Assembly (NCBI GenBank): GCA_949130495.1
Contig: OX422211.1
Coordinates: 334,894,504 to 334,958,503, forward strand
Length of the DNA stretch: 64,000 nucleotides
Source: Sambucus nigra
Taxonomy: Eukaryota; Streptophyta; Magnoliopsida; Dipsacales; Adoxaceae
Direction: 5' to 3'
Shown piece after piece: positions 24,225 through 36,196 of this stretch (position 1 is its first letter; the number at the start of each line of letters is the position of its first letter). The notes beneath the pieces are model-generated. The model was not told the origin of the DNA, made no database searches, and saw only the letters and a list, made by a program, of their open reading frames with translations. The position numbers were made by a program, and so were the translations under genes.

Positions 24225-24410
24225 CCATTTCTTTAAGGCGATTACTACCACTATGAACTCTACATCAAGCATGGGATAATACTTCTCACGAGGTTTAAGA
24301 TTGTGAGACGCATAAACAATGGGTCCATGTTCCCGTATTAATACTTCCCATTCTCGGCAGAGACTCGTTCGTTAAATCCATTTTCGATCTTAACAACACG
24401 AGTTCAGGAG
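24225..24410 (-). pseudogene. RNase H relic of element D
   Basis: On the minus strand VLIREHGPIVYASHNLKP and then EKYYPMLDVEFIVVVIALKKW match the family pattern VLMQ-GKVIAYASRQLKP and YPTHDLELAAVVFALKIW. It lies upstream of the integrase relic, as expected for pol order. About half of the comparable residues differ. Confidence 0.78.
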
Positions 24411-26979
24411 TAAAAGTCAGTTCATCCTATAACTCCCCGAAAGTTAGGTTACCGATGTAACACTCTATTTAAAAGAGGCCTCATCTCCTTTGGCCTAACA
24501 TTTTGAATCACTCAAGATCCTATAATTCTTATTTCTAGGGACCTAATCCCTCTTAGAGTTAACCCACAAACCTACTCGTGGTCAACTCCCTACAGCCTTC
24601 TTAAATCAACGTCACATGCCTTAAGGCCCTTACGTCCTAATAATCCTAAGGTCGATACACATCCTAATCAAGTCGTATAAGTATTATACTAACAATATCC
24701 CTAGTGTCCAAAACCTTTCCCGACTTTCGACATTCGCTCGGTTTCGTGTGTGGGACGTCTCGCAAAGCGAAATCCAAATAAGGAACCCTCCCATTACACT
24801 ACTACCTCGCATCGTCGGTCATCAAGATATAACGGTCTAAGACACATGATCGGGACCGCTAAAACTATAACTCATAACCCTACTAATGCATTTTTATTTC
24901 TATGTCCTACCATTTTAAATAATTGAAAATTTTGACTAATCGGATGTTTACTTTCTGTAAAGTCTCACAAATACTTTATCCCAATATATACACATATCTT
25001 TTTTTTAAATGGTCTTCTCATCCAGGGATAACCATAATTCTCAATTCGACTTTTCTTATCTCAGTCTCCCTCACATCGATCAGAGGAGAGAACTATTCAC
25101 AGTGCTTCTATATCGCACTTTAATAGCCCTTTAATCACTCAATCACGTGATTCTCGGCTAAACCTTCCAACCCAGCTTTCCGACAACAAAACGAAAGAAA
25201 GAAAAGAAAGAGAGAAAAAAATATATAGCATCTATCGACTTCCAACGTCGTTAAGGTTCACGCGTGGAGCGTCTCGCAAAGCGAAATCCAAATAAGGAAC
25301 CCCTCCTATGCATTACTACTTAACTTTGTTGGTCATGGTGATAAGGCAGAACAAACACAAACAAGCAATTAAACAATCAAACAAGACAACAAAATAATTA
25401 ATGAAGATCTCTTACCTACCCCAAACCACCTTTATAAAGTCTCAACCTGTATCCAGGAGAGATATTATAGAACAACGAGTTCCATTCCAAAATTATAAAT
25501 AGGATAGCCTCGCAATTTATTCGCTTGCTATCGCTCCAACCAAACCAAGAATATTTTCACTCGTATAGTACATATAACACGAGTAGAACATACCACACAT
25601 ATAATTTTAAAATATCATCATTCGCCTTATAACGAGCGAAGGAAAAATATAGACCTCCCTACTATGGAATCCATAAAGATATACTCACTATAATATCATC
25701 GATAATACCACAAGCTCGATTTACACACCCGAGTCTAGGGCTAATTAAATATTACTCCATCTTATCTTAAGAAATGCACCACCCTCTACTAAGGTGGAAT
25801 TCCCGCCAACATTCTTTCCAATCACCCCGGGCTAACACTAATGGTTCCCAGACACAGTATTCTAGTTTTATCTAAACCAACTACTTCCGTTAATGCCCCG
25901 ACTAGGCATGCTATTCTTGCCCTTGTTCTCCAATTGACAAGATCAAAATGTGTGGTTCTACACTCCACGTCATAAATGTTTCTCCTTCTCTAGCCACCTG
26001 ATGATTATCCGTGTAGTTCCCTTAACTTCTTCAATAAAAGAGAACGTGCTATCGGCCTCCCCTGCCCGAGTTCAATGAATCTTCCCCGAGTGGATGTCCA
26101 AAAATGGGGTTTCATGAACACTACTTCTCCAGAAGTGTTAACAACACTTATTCGTGAGCCTATCATTCCACTGAAGGGCTCTTCTTCCTTGCACCTACCT
26201 TATTTCGATGCACGGTTTCCTTACCCATACCACTCTTTATTCACGGTAGGCTTCTGATTGAACCTCGTGTGTATATTTGAGAATCCACCTTATCATCATT
26301 CTTGTTATCCCAGAGAAACTCGCTATTAAAAATATCTAACGGGTTTCTCTATGGGCAAAACTTCCCACTCCACCAAAATATGGATACTACCATTTCTGCC
26401 ATTTCAACCTTACTCCGATGGGTGAAAGATTTTCCTCCAATCTTCACACCTAGGCGCTTCTATACCCCTCTCTAGACCAAATCTCCTGGGCCTCATACTT
26501 CTACCGAATGAGGTTACCCTTCCTCCATCTAACTTAACTTCAACACGTGGTCCTTATCTAGGACTTTTCAACTTCAAATCAACGTCGCTTAAAATTATAA
26601 GCTTAGTACCACTCTCTACTTCTATCGATACTTGGAAAACTATATCTACTGTACTTAGTAGTCGCGGTAGCAATATAAGATAATGCTACGAAGGGAGAGA
26701 CCTCCAAAGTGGCCCTCATCCCCGACTGCAGCTTAAAGTTCTTAGTAATCCCGTCTCATAACGCCTTCACAATGGCCTTCCCTGACGCCCTTCTTCAGTC
26801 GACCTACGAATCTCACACGAGCGTGCAAAAGATTTTCTAAATTCCTACCCTACGGCAGGAGAGCGAAACATCACAAGAGGAAATAAACGTTCTTAATTCA
26901 AAGGCTCTATATCAAATAAAAAAATAACGCTAAAAACATAATACGTTCGTACAGATTCCTAAGGACACTAGAGCCTGAT
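24411..26979 (-). other. Rest of element D internal region, coding content not readable
   Basis: By position this should hold RT, protease and gag, but I could not read any domain with confidence. A direct repeat of about 90 bp (24736-24830 and 25245-25345), sharing GTCTCGCAAAGCGAAATCC and the following bases, lies about 510 bp apart. No minus-strand frame exceeds about 60 codons. Confidence 0.55.
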
Positions 26980-26991
26980 GCTCTAATACCA
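26980..26991 (-). other. Primer-binding site of element D
   Basis: TGGTATTAGAGC on minus, one change from the tRNA-iMet site, two bases inside the LTR border at 26994. Confidence 0.88.
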
Positions 26992-28326
26992 TCTGTGACA
27001 ACCCGCCTACTAAAATAAGAGGTGGCTAGCCCGATACTCCAATAATAACAGGAATCATTGATGGTCCATTCTTAGCATCACTGTCGATTTAAAAAAATAG
27101 TACGAGATAACCACCAATTATTTTAGCAAACGAATTGTCAAATTTAAATTTTATAAGTTAAAAGAAAACACTTAGACAATCCCAATTGCAAAAATGGTGG
27201 AAACCAAAAATCAACAGATAAAAAAATGACAATATAATAAATAATAATCGAATAAGTTGTCGGTTAACAGACCAATACATTTAGTTACACCGAGTATTAC
27301 AAATTTAAATATCACAATATAATAAATGAATAAAAAGCATGTGCAACACGCCCGAATAAATGTACAGAACATAACTAGAGTATAAAAGATAAAAGCATCT
27401 AAAATAAATATCCTACAACACCCGTAAAATGCTATAGCTCTAGGACCACATGAATGGAAAGGTCAATACGGGCGTCCTTGCGGAGGAGCACCTGAGAGGA
27501 CAAAGAGTTGCATGTAAAATAAAGAAATATAGACGGGTTAGGGCCCGATTTGATATGATTACCATGTGACTATAATGCATGACAGTTAAGTGCGTAATTA
27601 TCTCTCGCAATATTACATAAAGGTTCTCACCTCTCATTATAAAAGCACAACCTAGAGCAATATCAATGATGATGCTCAAAGATCATATATATTCATGGGA
27701 GAACTCATCTACATCTACTCAAGGAGACATCAATCCATTATTCACAACTCTACATGCACAGTTCCTATTTCTCTTTAGGAAATATATAAACGGCAATTCA
27801 TTTTATCAAATGCTTACCAAATAAATTTTATCTCATATCTTTCTTTACAAAATCTATTTCCCTTCTTCCATCTAGGAAATATATTTTAAAGCCAATTTTA
27901 TTACCATAAAAATGCCTTTTTCATTTCATATCTTCCCCATTTTCCTTCTTCTATCCAGGAAATGTATTTAACTTTCCATTTCCCTTCTTCCATCCAGGAA
28001 ATGTATTTAAAGCCAATTTATTATCATAAATTGCTTTATCATCAATAATGTCCCACATTATTAGGAATAGTTATATTTCATATCATATAACGTATCTAAG
28101 ATCGCCCGTCTGGGTTTCCCCACTGTGCGTGCCCCTAAATGGATATCATCTTCCAGGGCCTATCACCAAAAAAACCTGGGATCCTACAACGCAAGACGTC
28201 GATAAGCGGCCATATGCCTACGGGAGAGTCATAACCACACCCAAAATTACCTCACCAGCGAAAATCGCTCATATGGCCTAGGACTATATCCACCCTCCAT
28301 TCATTTGCCAGGGGGCTTCACCTCAC

Positions 28327-28346
28327 GGGGGGGGGGGGGGGGGGGG
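28327..28346 (+). repeat. Run of 20 G
   Basis: Twenty uninterrupted Gs stand where the other LTR of D has the bases CGCGCGC. Such a run could fold as a G-quadruplex, but it could also be a sequencing or assembly error. Confidence 0.9.
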
Positions 28347-28876
28347 TAACTTCCCTTATGATAGCGATTTAGAGAGGTGTGTTTACATAAATTAACATTT
28401 ATGAAAATCATTTTGCCATTTTGAAATCATTCACTTTTACATTCTCAAAACCATTTGTTTTCAATGAGGAAATACCAATTTTAGAATGTGCATTTCTTAT
28501 TCTTAAAGTCATATTTTATTAATGACCTAAGACCCGAAGTGTCAATATCCTCAAAATAGTCTTCGAGAGTCCACAATAATATCCTAAGTCATCAAAGTGA
28601 GTCTCCCTCAATAATTGTCTCCCAAAAGTCCCAACATTATAATTTTATGTTCAATAGATTCTCGGTTAACATCCTATATCAAACGAGACATTAACCACTA
28701 TAAACTAACCCTCGGGATAAGCCCAAATATCCCCATGCTAGCCTAGGACCATTACCCCCTTGATACATACCTCTAGGATCCTATATTACTTCCCAAAGGA
28801 AGGTCCCTAAGATTAGACCCTAAAAGAAAAGGGCTGAAAACTAATCTAGAAAAACATCTAAAAATGCAGGAATTCT

Positions 28877-29052
28877 GAATCGATTCGCCCTGGATGAATC
28901 GATTTGGTCTTGAAAACGAATCGATTCGGATAGGCCGAATCGATTCGGTCAAGAAGACCCTGAAATTTTGCATAACCTCGAATCGATTCGGTCAACTCAG
29001 ACCCGACATCTTCCCCATATCCGAATCGATTCGCTAGGGGAGAATCGATTCG
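28877..29052. repeat. CGAATCGATTCG palindrome cluster, D 5' LTR
   Basis: Seven units, four of them perfect at the full 12 bp (28917, 28936, 28979, 29022) and three with a changed outer base. The copy number and arrangement differ from the 3' LTR of the same element, which has six. Confidence 0.9.
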
Positions 29053-29412
29053 GCCCTGCAGAATTTGCCCAATTTGGGCTACGGGTTTAAGAACCCTAAA
29101 ATCCCAAAAACCCTAATCTTACAATTTCTTTCAACAACAACCACAATTTATTCTCCCAAATCACTTCTACACAACTAAGAACTAATATATATTCCTCAAA
29201 TCAAATTAAATCAAAGATTAAGGGATTAAACACCAAAAACCCCTAAAACCCAAAAATGGTTTAAATCTCCCAAAAAATATTTATACATGCAAATTATCAC
29301 ATTAAATCAATATCTAGCAAGTAAGAAACTTGACTCGAGTTAGTGGTCACAGATTCTCTTCCGGTAGCAACGGATTCCAAATTCAATCTTCCATTTTTCT
29401 CTCTTTTCTCCC

Positions 29413-29414
<2 letters not shown>

Positions 29415-29460
<46 letters not shown>
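29415..29460. repeat. (CT)23 microsatellite in D 5' LTR
   Basis: A minus-strand frame here reads a run of RE dipeptides, which is only the translated repeat. Confidence 0.92.
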
Positions 29461-29463
<3 letters not shown>

Positions 29464-29968
29464 TTTATAACATAAAATGAAGAATAAAAGGGGTTTAGAA
29501 GACTTAAACGGGTCTTAAACATAATTTCTCCTCTTTCAAATGTTGACACACCATTAAAATGACTCGTAACTACATCATTGAGTCATAACACGTCAAAAGT
29601 GCCCGAAACTCAAAATTACAACTTGGCACTTATTTGGACTATCTCGACTATTCTAAAGCCAACCGCACCCCCTATTTTGGCATTCGGAGTAAAGTGAAGT
29701 ATTTTTATGTTCCAAATTCATTTTAATTTATTAATTATACTACAACTTACATATAAGTCATAACTGTCGTTTAAAATACAACGACGCAGTAAAACACAAT
29801 ATAATGTCATTTACCTTCTCATAACGGTAAATAGGCAAAACACGGTAAATATTATCCCTTAACTCACGAGATATAATATTTACTCCAACTTCCTCTATTT
29901 TATAAAATTAGCCCATCAGGAAAAATAATATAAAATAGTCGCTCAAAAGTCTGGGTTGTTACACTTTA

Positions 29969-31396
29969 CAATTAGTCGATGTTCCTATTGTATAGGATTT
30001 TCCAAAGGTGCTTCCTAGTAAGTTGCCTGGGTTACCTCCAGAGAGAGAAGTTGAGTTTAGTATTGAATTAGAAACGTGTACAACCTTTATTTTTATGGCA
30101 TCGTATAGAATGACACCCATTGAGTTTAAAGAACTCAAGAGTCCGTCACAGGATTTACTTGATAGAGGGTTCATATAACCTAGTGTATCTCCACGGATGT
30201 ACCAGTTTTTTTTATGAAAAATAAAGATGGTACTATGCATTTTTGTATTGATTATAGGTAACTAAATAAAGATACAATTAAGAAAAAGTACCCTTTACCT
30301 CATATAGATGATTTATTTGATCAGTTGCAGGGTGCTCATGTGTTTTCAAAGATAGACTTGCGATCAGGTTATCATTAGTTGAGAGTGAAGGATAGTGATA
30401 TTTCTAAAATTGCTTTTCATACTCGATACGATCATTTTGAGTTTCTCTTCATGCCTTTTGGAGCGACTAATTCTCTAGTCGTGTTTATGGATCTTAGTAA
30501 CCGGGTACTGCATCCTTTTATTTATTCCTTTGATATTATGATGTATTCACCTGATATGGTTGGACATGAAAAGCATCTCAGAACTATTTTGAATGTGTTA
30601 AAAAATAAACAGTTGCATGCTAAGTTTAGCAAGCGTGAGTTTTGGCTATCACAAGTTGTATTTTTAGGCCATGTTATTTCTGGGGATGTTATATGTGTTA
30701 GTCTAAAGAAAGTAGAAGATATTGTAAAATGGGAGAGGCCCAATAATGTGACTGAGGTGAGGAGTTTTCTAGGTTTGGCTGAGTATTATAGGTGGTTTAT
30801 TAAGGTATTTTCTTCCATTTCCTGTCTAATGACTATGTTAACCCGACAAGATGTTAAGTTCGAATGGATATCTGATTGTGAAAATAGTTTTGAAGAATTG
30901 AAAAAGAGGTTGGTAACTGCACCTGTTCTTACTATTCCATGTGGTGGAGATGGTTTTGTTATTTATACTGATGCTTCACATCAGGAGTTGGGTTATGTTT
31001 CGATGCAACATGGTAAGGTTATTACTTATGCTTCTAGGAAGTTGCGTACACATAAACATAATTATGCTACACATGATTTGGAACTTACTGCCATTATGTT
31101 TTCTCTGAAATTATGGCGTCATTATTTATATGGTGAAGTATGTGAAATTTTTACTAACCATCAAAGTCATAAGTATTTATTTACTCAGAAGGAGTTCAAT
31201 TTGAGGCAGAGGCAATTGATAGAGTTAATTAAAGATTATGATTGTACAACTCACTACCATCCAGGAAAGGCAAATATAGTTACAGATGCTCTGAGTGGAA
31301 AGGCTTCAAGCTGGTTATCCTGTATTCAGTGTGCTAGAGTTTCTCACATTATGGAGTTGAGATTGGTGGGATTGGAATTGAAGTTAGAAGATGGAT
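29969..31396 (+). pseudogene. Reverse transcriptase and RNase H of element C
   Basis: The frame resumes after the right CTTTA. The RT fingers region has in-frame stops and a frameshift near 30205, then the readable [17 protein letters not shown] and [11 protein letters not shown] (first catalytic Asp kept). The second motif, normally F-I-D-D-I-L-V-Y-S, reads SFDIMMYS (30523-30546), so one of the two adjacent Asps is gone by loss of a codon. The palm and thumb follow to EVRSFLGLAEYYRWFIK. RNase H begins at VIYTDASH (Asp kept). The later TDH motif is TNH (31156-31158), an Asp-to-Asn change. The domain ends near HPGKANIVTDALS. Neither activity should be functional. Confidence 0.9.
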
Positions 31397-31398
31397 AA

Positions 31399-32850
31399 AG
31401 ATTATTTGCTCATGTAAGCACGAGGTCTTTGTTAGCTACCTGTATTCAAGATTTGCAAACTTAGAATCCATTTCTTGAGAAGAAATGACAAGATGTCAGG
31501 TATGATAAGTCTAATGATTTTTGTATTGTTAATAACGACACTTTATTACATAAGTAACGATTGCGTGTTCCTACAGTGGAGGGACTGAAAGAGGAAATTT
31601 TAGACGAGGCTCATAATTCCATTTATACTAATCATCCTGGTAGTACTAAAATGTATAGGTATTTGAAGGATCATTATTGGTGGAATAATATGAAGAAGGA
31701 AATAGTTGATTTTATGTCTAGATGTCTTATATGTCAGCAAGTGAAAGTGGAACATCAGAAAGCTGTGGGTTTGCTTCAACCATTACCAATACCGGAATGG
31801 AAATGGGATCATGTAATGAAGGATTTTATGGTTGGGCTTCCTCGATCTCAGAAGGGGTCAGATTAAATTTCAATTGTGGTTGATAGGTTGACCAAGCCAA
31901 CTCATTTTCTAGCAGTCAAGACAACATATACAGTTGATAGGTATGCCAGATTGCATGTTAATGATATTATTCTATTGAATGGAGCACCAGTATCTATTAT
32001 TTCAGATAGGGACCCTACTTTTACCTCCAAATTTTGGGATAGTTTGCAGTATGTTATGGGTACTAACTTAAAGTTTAGTACATCTTTTCTTCCTCAGACA
32101 GATGGGAAGTTTGAGAGTACAATCCAAATTTTGGAAGATATGCTTTAATCCTTTATACTTGATTTTAAAGTAAATTAGGATGAATATTTTCCTTTGATAG
32201 AATTCACATATAATAATAGTTTTTAGTATACTATTGTATGGATCCATATGAAGCATTGTATGGTAGACAGTGTCATACACCGGTATGTTGGGATGAAGTT
32301 GGTGAAAGGAAGATAGAAGATTCAGAGTTGATTGAAGTCACCACCGAAAAAGTAAAGATTATTCAAGATAAAATGAGGACAAATCAAAGTAGACATAAAA
32401 GTTATGTAGATAAATGGCCAAAAGATTTGGAATTCCAAAAAAGGGATTATGTTTTTCTTCGAATATCTCCATGGAAAATAGTTGAGGTTTGTAAAGAAAG
32501 GGAAATTGAGTCCACACTACATTTGACCTTATAAAATTCTTGAGAAAGTCAAGATGGTTGCCTACAAGTTAGAATTAAGAACAAAGTTATCCCGATTACA
32601 TGATATTTTCGATGTTTATATGTTGAGAAATTATGTAGCGTATCCTTCACATGTATTGGTGAAACAACCTATTGAGTTGAAAGAATATTTGAGCTATGTG
32701 GAAGAAGGACTTGCTATCGTATATAAAAGGGAACAAGTGTTGAGATTCAAGATGATCCACTTGTGAAAGTTATGTGGAGAAGGAATTCAATGGAAGAAGC
32801 TACACGGGAGAGAGAGGATAGCATGAAGCTACGTTATCCATACTTGTTTG
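31399..32850 (+). pseudogene. int: Integrase with chromodomain-like tail, element C
   Basis: After a few stops, the zinc-binding HHCC region is readable (AHNSIYTNHPG ... CLICQQVK, about 31606-31745). The catalytic core has all three acidic residues: D in VMKDFMVGLP, D in IISDRDP, E in GKFESTIQILEDML (31815-32145). Stops split the core twice (31864, 32146), and more lie in the following 100 bases. The C-terminal part reads VAYKLELRTKLSRLHDIFDVYMLRNYV. It ends with a chromodomain-like segment (VKVMWRRNSMEEAT, near 32765-32810) in another frame. Such a tail in chromoviruses is thought to guide insertion into heterochromatin. Confidence 0.88.
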
Positions 32851-32895
32851 ACTCGATCAACCAAGGTATGTAAATTTCGGGGACGAAATTTCCTA

Positions 32896-32908
32896 ACGGG
32901 GGGAGAGT
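32896..32908 (+). other. Polypurine tract of element C
   Basis: ACGGGGGGAGAGT stands directly before the TGTGACAACCCGG start of the 3' LTR. Confidence 0.85.
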
Positions 32909-35081
32909 TGTGACAACCCGGATATAATTATGATAAATTATGTTTGAATTATGCGTATCTTATGTGATATGTATAATGTGTTATTAATATATATAATGTT
33001 ATGTTATTATGTTTATTCTAATCCTACTTTCCAAAAATCATGAATTATCGAATTAGTTACAAACATAAGATTTTGAAGTTCGGTAGGAATGTTCATGTTG
33101 GAGACTAGTTTTGACCATTATAGTATAATGATTGACTCGAGGTTAAAACTATATAGTTGTAGATATATGAATTAGGTTTGTAACAAAATAAATGGTGTGT
33201 TAAACGAAGGTTCGAGCATAAAGTTATATCGAAATCACGAAGCAAGGGAAAATCTATCCATCTTTTAAGTGGTATTTTATCTTATTAGCACACCATGTGT
33301 TATGTTTTGATTGGTTGTAAGGAGAGTCTTGTTTGTCCTACTTAAACACCTTAGAATTAACTCATTACTAAAAAAAAATCAGCTATGGGAGAGTTTAACC
33401 CGAAGATAGAGAATCATGAAGTTTAGGAAGGGAAGTGTTAGGAGAATTCGGAGAAACATCTATAGAAAATTATGTAAGAGTACCTAAGGTAATTCTATCC
33501 ATAAATCTTGTTATTTTTTTGTACAACTGATTTTAATGATATAAATCATTATTTGTTTACAAATATTTCATGCCTTGATGTATATGTATGGGTAGATACA
33601 TGTTTGAAGAAAGTTGAAGGTGTAATACTTTATATTGCCATATTTAGAACCCTTATGTGTTAAACCTTCCATAAAGTTTTGTGTATTTACTAGAATTGAG
33701 TAATTACCATTGGATTAAAATAGACTCATATCTAAAAATTAGAACTAAACTCCTTGTGGTTAGACCTTGGTGATGGTTGTAAGTTGGTGCAAAATTGTTG
33801 TCCTTGGGGTTCGTGCTTACATAACCTGAGTTTGGTGTGCCATTTGGTATAGCAAATGAACTCTGAAAATTATGAAACTTTAATTTTGTATTATTTAATA
33901 GGTATATTGAAATTGTGTGGAAGATCATAGAAATTTATGATGAATAAAAATTATTAAAATTCTTAGAATTCGAACGAATGATAGAGGGGCCTATAGGGAA
34001 GATTTACCAAGCAGTAAAGAAATGGGCATATCGTGCTCTATAAAACTTGAAATGATGTATCATATTTTTTTATTGGAAACCTAATATTACAAGGATTGGA
34101 TTACTAAGAAGAAATTAAAGTATGTTTGGACAAAGATTTGGATATATTAAATATCTTAACATGAATTTAATTGGAACTTAATTTATGATAAATTATTTGA
34201 ATGTGATCATATGATGCTTATGAATTGAGTTAAGTTTAAGTTATTCCTTGGATTTTTGATGATACTGATATTGTAAGAATGATAGGAAGGGAAGAGTAAT
34301 CGATTGAACAATTGTCGAATGAAGTAAAATGAAAAGCCTATTAAGTTGTCAAGGCGAGTGTACTTATAATTGTTTCATAGACATATATGAAAATGATATG
34401 ATGGATATGAATATATCTCTAAGAGTGTATTAGTTTGAATACTTCGATATTCAGGATTATTTGGATATTAAAATATCCAGGATTGTTTGGGTCTTACGAT
34501 CCAAGATTATTCAGGTCTTATGATCTAGGATTGGAATTGGACAAAGATCCAATGATTTGTTTTGTCTTATGACATGAATTCGTTGGAACTTCTGTTCTAG
34601 GATTTTCTATTCCCATAATGGACAGGATTATTTGGATTTTATATCCAGAGATTTGACTATTATTTCATTGTAGGGAAGGAGTACCTCACTAAACTTATAG
34701 CTTAATGATTATATTTTAACATTTTCAAGTTTGTATGCTGCCAACTAGGATACCATATGATCGGTGATTTTGAGAGTGCTGGGGTTTTGATATAGGGATT
34801 TTGTTATTGTCACACTGAGGATTTTACTAGACTTATAGATTGTATATATTGAGTTAAAGTGGTTTAACTTAATAACTGTAATAGTTAATCATAGTATCAT
34901 ATGTTTGCTTAATTATGACTGATGTTAATTAAGTTATGGTACAAAGAACATGATTATGTTTATTATGTCCATTATGCATAAAAATATTGATAAATGAATT
35001 ATATTTCAAATGGGCTGAATATTATGATTTAATTATTATAAAAGTGAATGATTAGAATGGATTTGGGTTTGGGGTGTGAAA
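32909..35081 (+). repeat. 3' LTR of element C (2173 bp)
   Basis: Starts TGTGACAACCCGGATATAA and ends GGGGTGTGAAA, where the 5' copy has GGGGTGTGACA. Short inverted repeats of the GGATATT...AATATCC type lie at 34440-34600, but not as a palindrome cluster like those of families A, B, D and G. The ORF-free DNA around 33500-33900 is part of this LTR. Confidence 0.9.
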
Positions 35082-36196
35082 TACATCCTTGGTTAATTTA
35101 CTTTATAATATTAAATCCTCCTAAAATTATATAGATATTTTTGTATAGGCTATAAAAAGTTGACTCATTGCCCTGTTATATATCATGCATGTTATTATTC
35201 ACCCGTGAACACATTATTTTTATTTTGGTTACGTCCTTTGTTCATTTACTTTATAATATAAAATCATCCTAAAATGATATAAATATTTTCATACATTCAT
35301 ATTATATAGTTTTATAAAACTATATATAATATGTTCATTTACTTTATAATATAAAATCATAGGAAGAGGATTCTATTTTATGAGTAAATGATAGCTGGAA
35401 CCTTGAACACATTTCTTTCATCTTTTCCAATGATTTCAAGGTTCTATCTATGAAAGAAATGCATACTAGAGATGAAATAATTCCAAAAATAATGATATTT
35501 GTTAAAGTATTCAAGTCTTGGGAAAATGGGTTTTTAAAGAAGACAAACCCTAAATGGGTATTTTATGAATAAAATGGTATTTTTACCTTGAGATATGGAA
35601 GAAAACAAGAAAAAAATGTAATTTATATCTTGTTTAAGTGCATTTTGAGAAATTTATAGACTTGAAATCCTCTTTAACATGTATAGAATCATGTAGTAAG
35701 ATAGAAAATAGCATTTTAGACTTGATAAATCATGTTAAAATGGGTTTTATGAGGAAATGATGAAATGTGGAAAAACAAACCTAAAAATGTGTTATAAATA
35801 TTATTAGAATGATGAAAAATAATATTTGAAGTCACATGAAAAAATAGGGCCAATTAGTGGACATTTGGCTAAAATGGTCTTTAAATGGTTGGATGTATTT
35901 TATGTAAAAGACATAAAATAATGAAGCATGATTTTGGACATAAAATCATAAAAATGATGTTTTGAAAGAAAAGATTTGTTTTAGTGCCATAATGGATTAA
36001 ATACGTTTTTCACAAAGTTGTGATGAAAGAAAAGGCAAAATGGTAATTTCGACAAAATTGAGGGTCGTAGTGGTTGGACTTCCTTGTTAAACCTTATTGG
36101 TCAGTTTTGGTGAAAAACGGATAAAATGGGTTAAATGGCACGATGATGAGATGAAATAGTTATATAAACCGTAGAAATGATGAAACGGTAAAATGA
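35082..36196. other. Unassigned AT-rich spacer between elements C and E
   Basis: No gene is seen. A module with TTCATTTACTTTATAATATAAAATC occurs three times with changes (about 35090, 35238, 35334). Between the second and third is a perfect 24-bp palindrome (35303-35326). From 35390 the DNA is rich in AAAATGG words with no open frame. Confidence 0.6.

Larger units (their letters stand above)
20073..29963 (-). mobile_element. Element D: Ty3/gypsy retrotransposon with both LTRs, CTTTA target duplication
   Basis: LTRs at 20073-22967 and 26994-29963 enclose a 4.0-kb internal region. CTTTA at 20068-20072 and 29964-29968 is a perfect 5-bp target duplication, so the borders are exact. The primer site (26980-26991) and polypurine tract (22968-22982) both give minus orientation. 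The internal region is short for a chromovirus and has no open frame of use, though relics of integrase and RNase H are readable. The two LTRs differ at about 6% of sites in the first 440 bp. Confidence 0.95.
26994..29963 (-). repeat. 5' LTR of element D (2970 bp)
   Basis: Pairs with 20073-22967 across its whole length. It carries the conserved box at 29637-29647, a palindrome cluster (28877-29052), a G run and an expanded CT run. Confidence 0.95.
16940..35081 (+). mobile_element. Element C: chromovirus, 5'-truncated, split by element D
   Basis: In order: truncated 5' LTR, PBS, gag, protease, [element D], RT, RNase H, integrase, chromodomain-like tail, polypurine tract and full 3' LTR. Without D it is about 8.25 kb. 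All coding domains carry stops or frameshifts and several catalytic residues are lost, so it is an old, dead copy. The C-terminal tail marks it as a chromovirus. The right flank after the LTR is TACAT; the left flank is lost with the first kilobase of the 5' LTR, so no target duplication can be read. Confidence 0.88.

Noticed and set aside
29340..29549. Frame with a long Arg-Glu run
   Set aside because: Translated (CT)n microsatellite.
32238..32534. Separate small plus-strand gene
   Set aside because: It is the integrase C-terminal region of C in a shifted frame (for example DPYEALYGRQCHTPVCWDEVGE).
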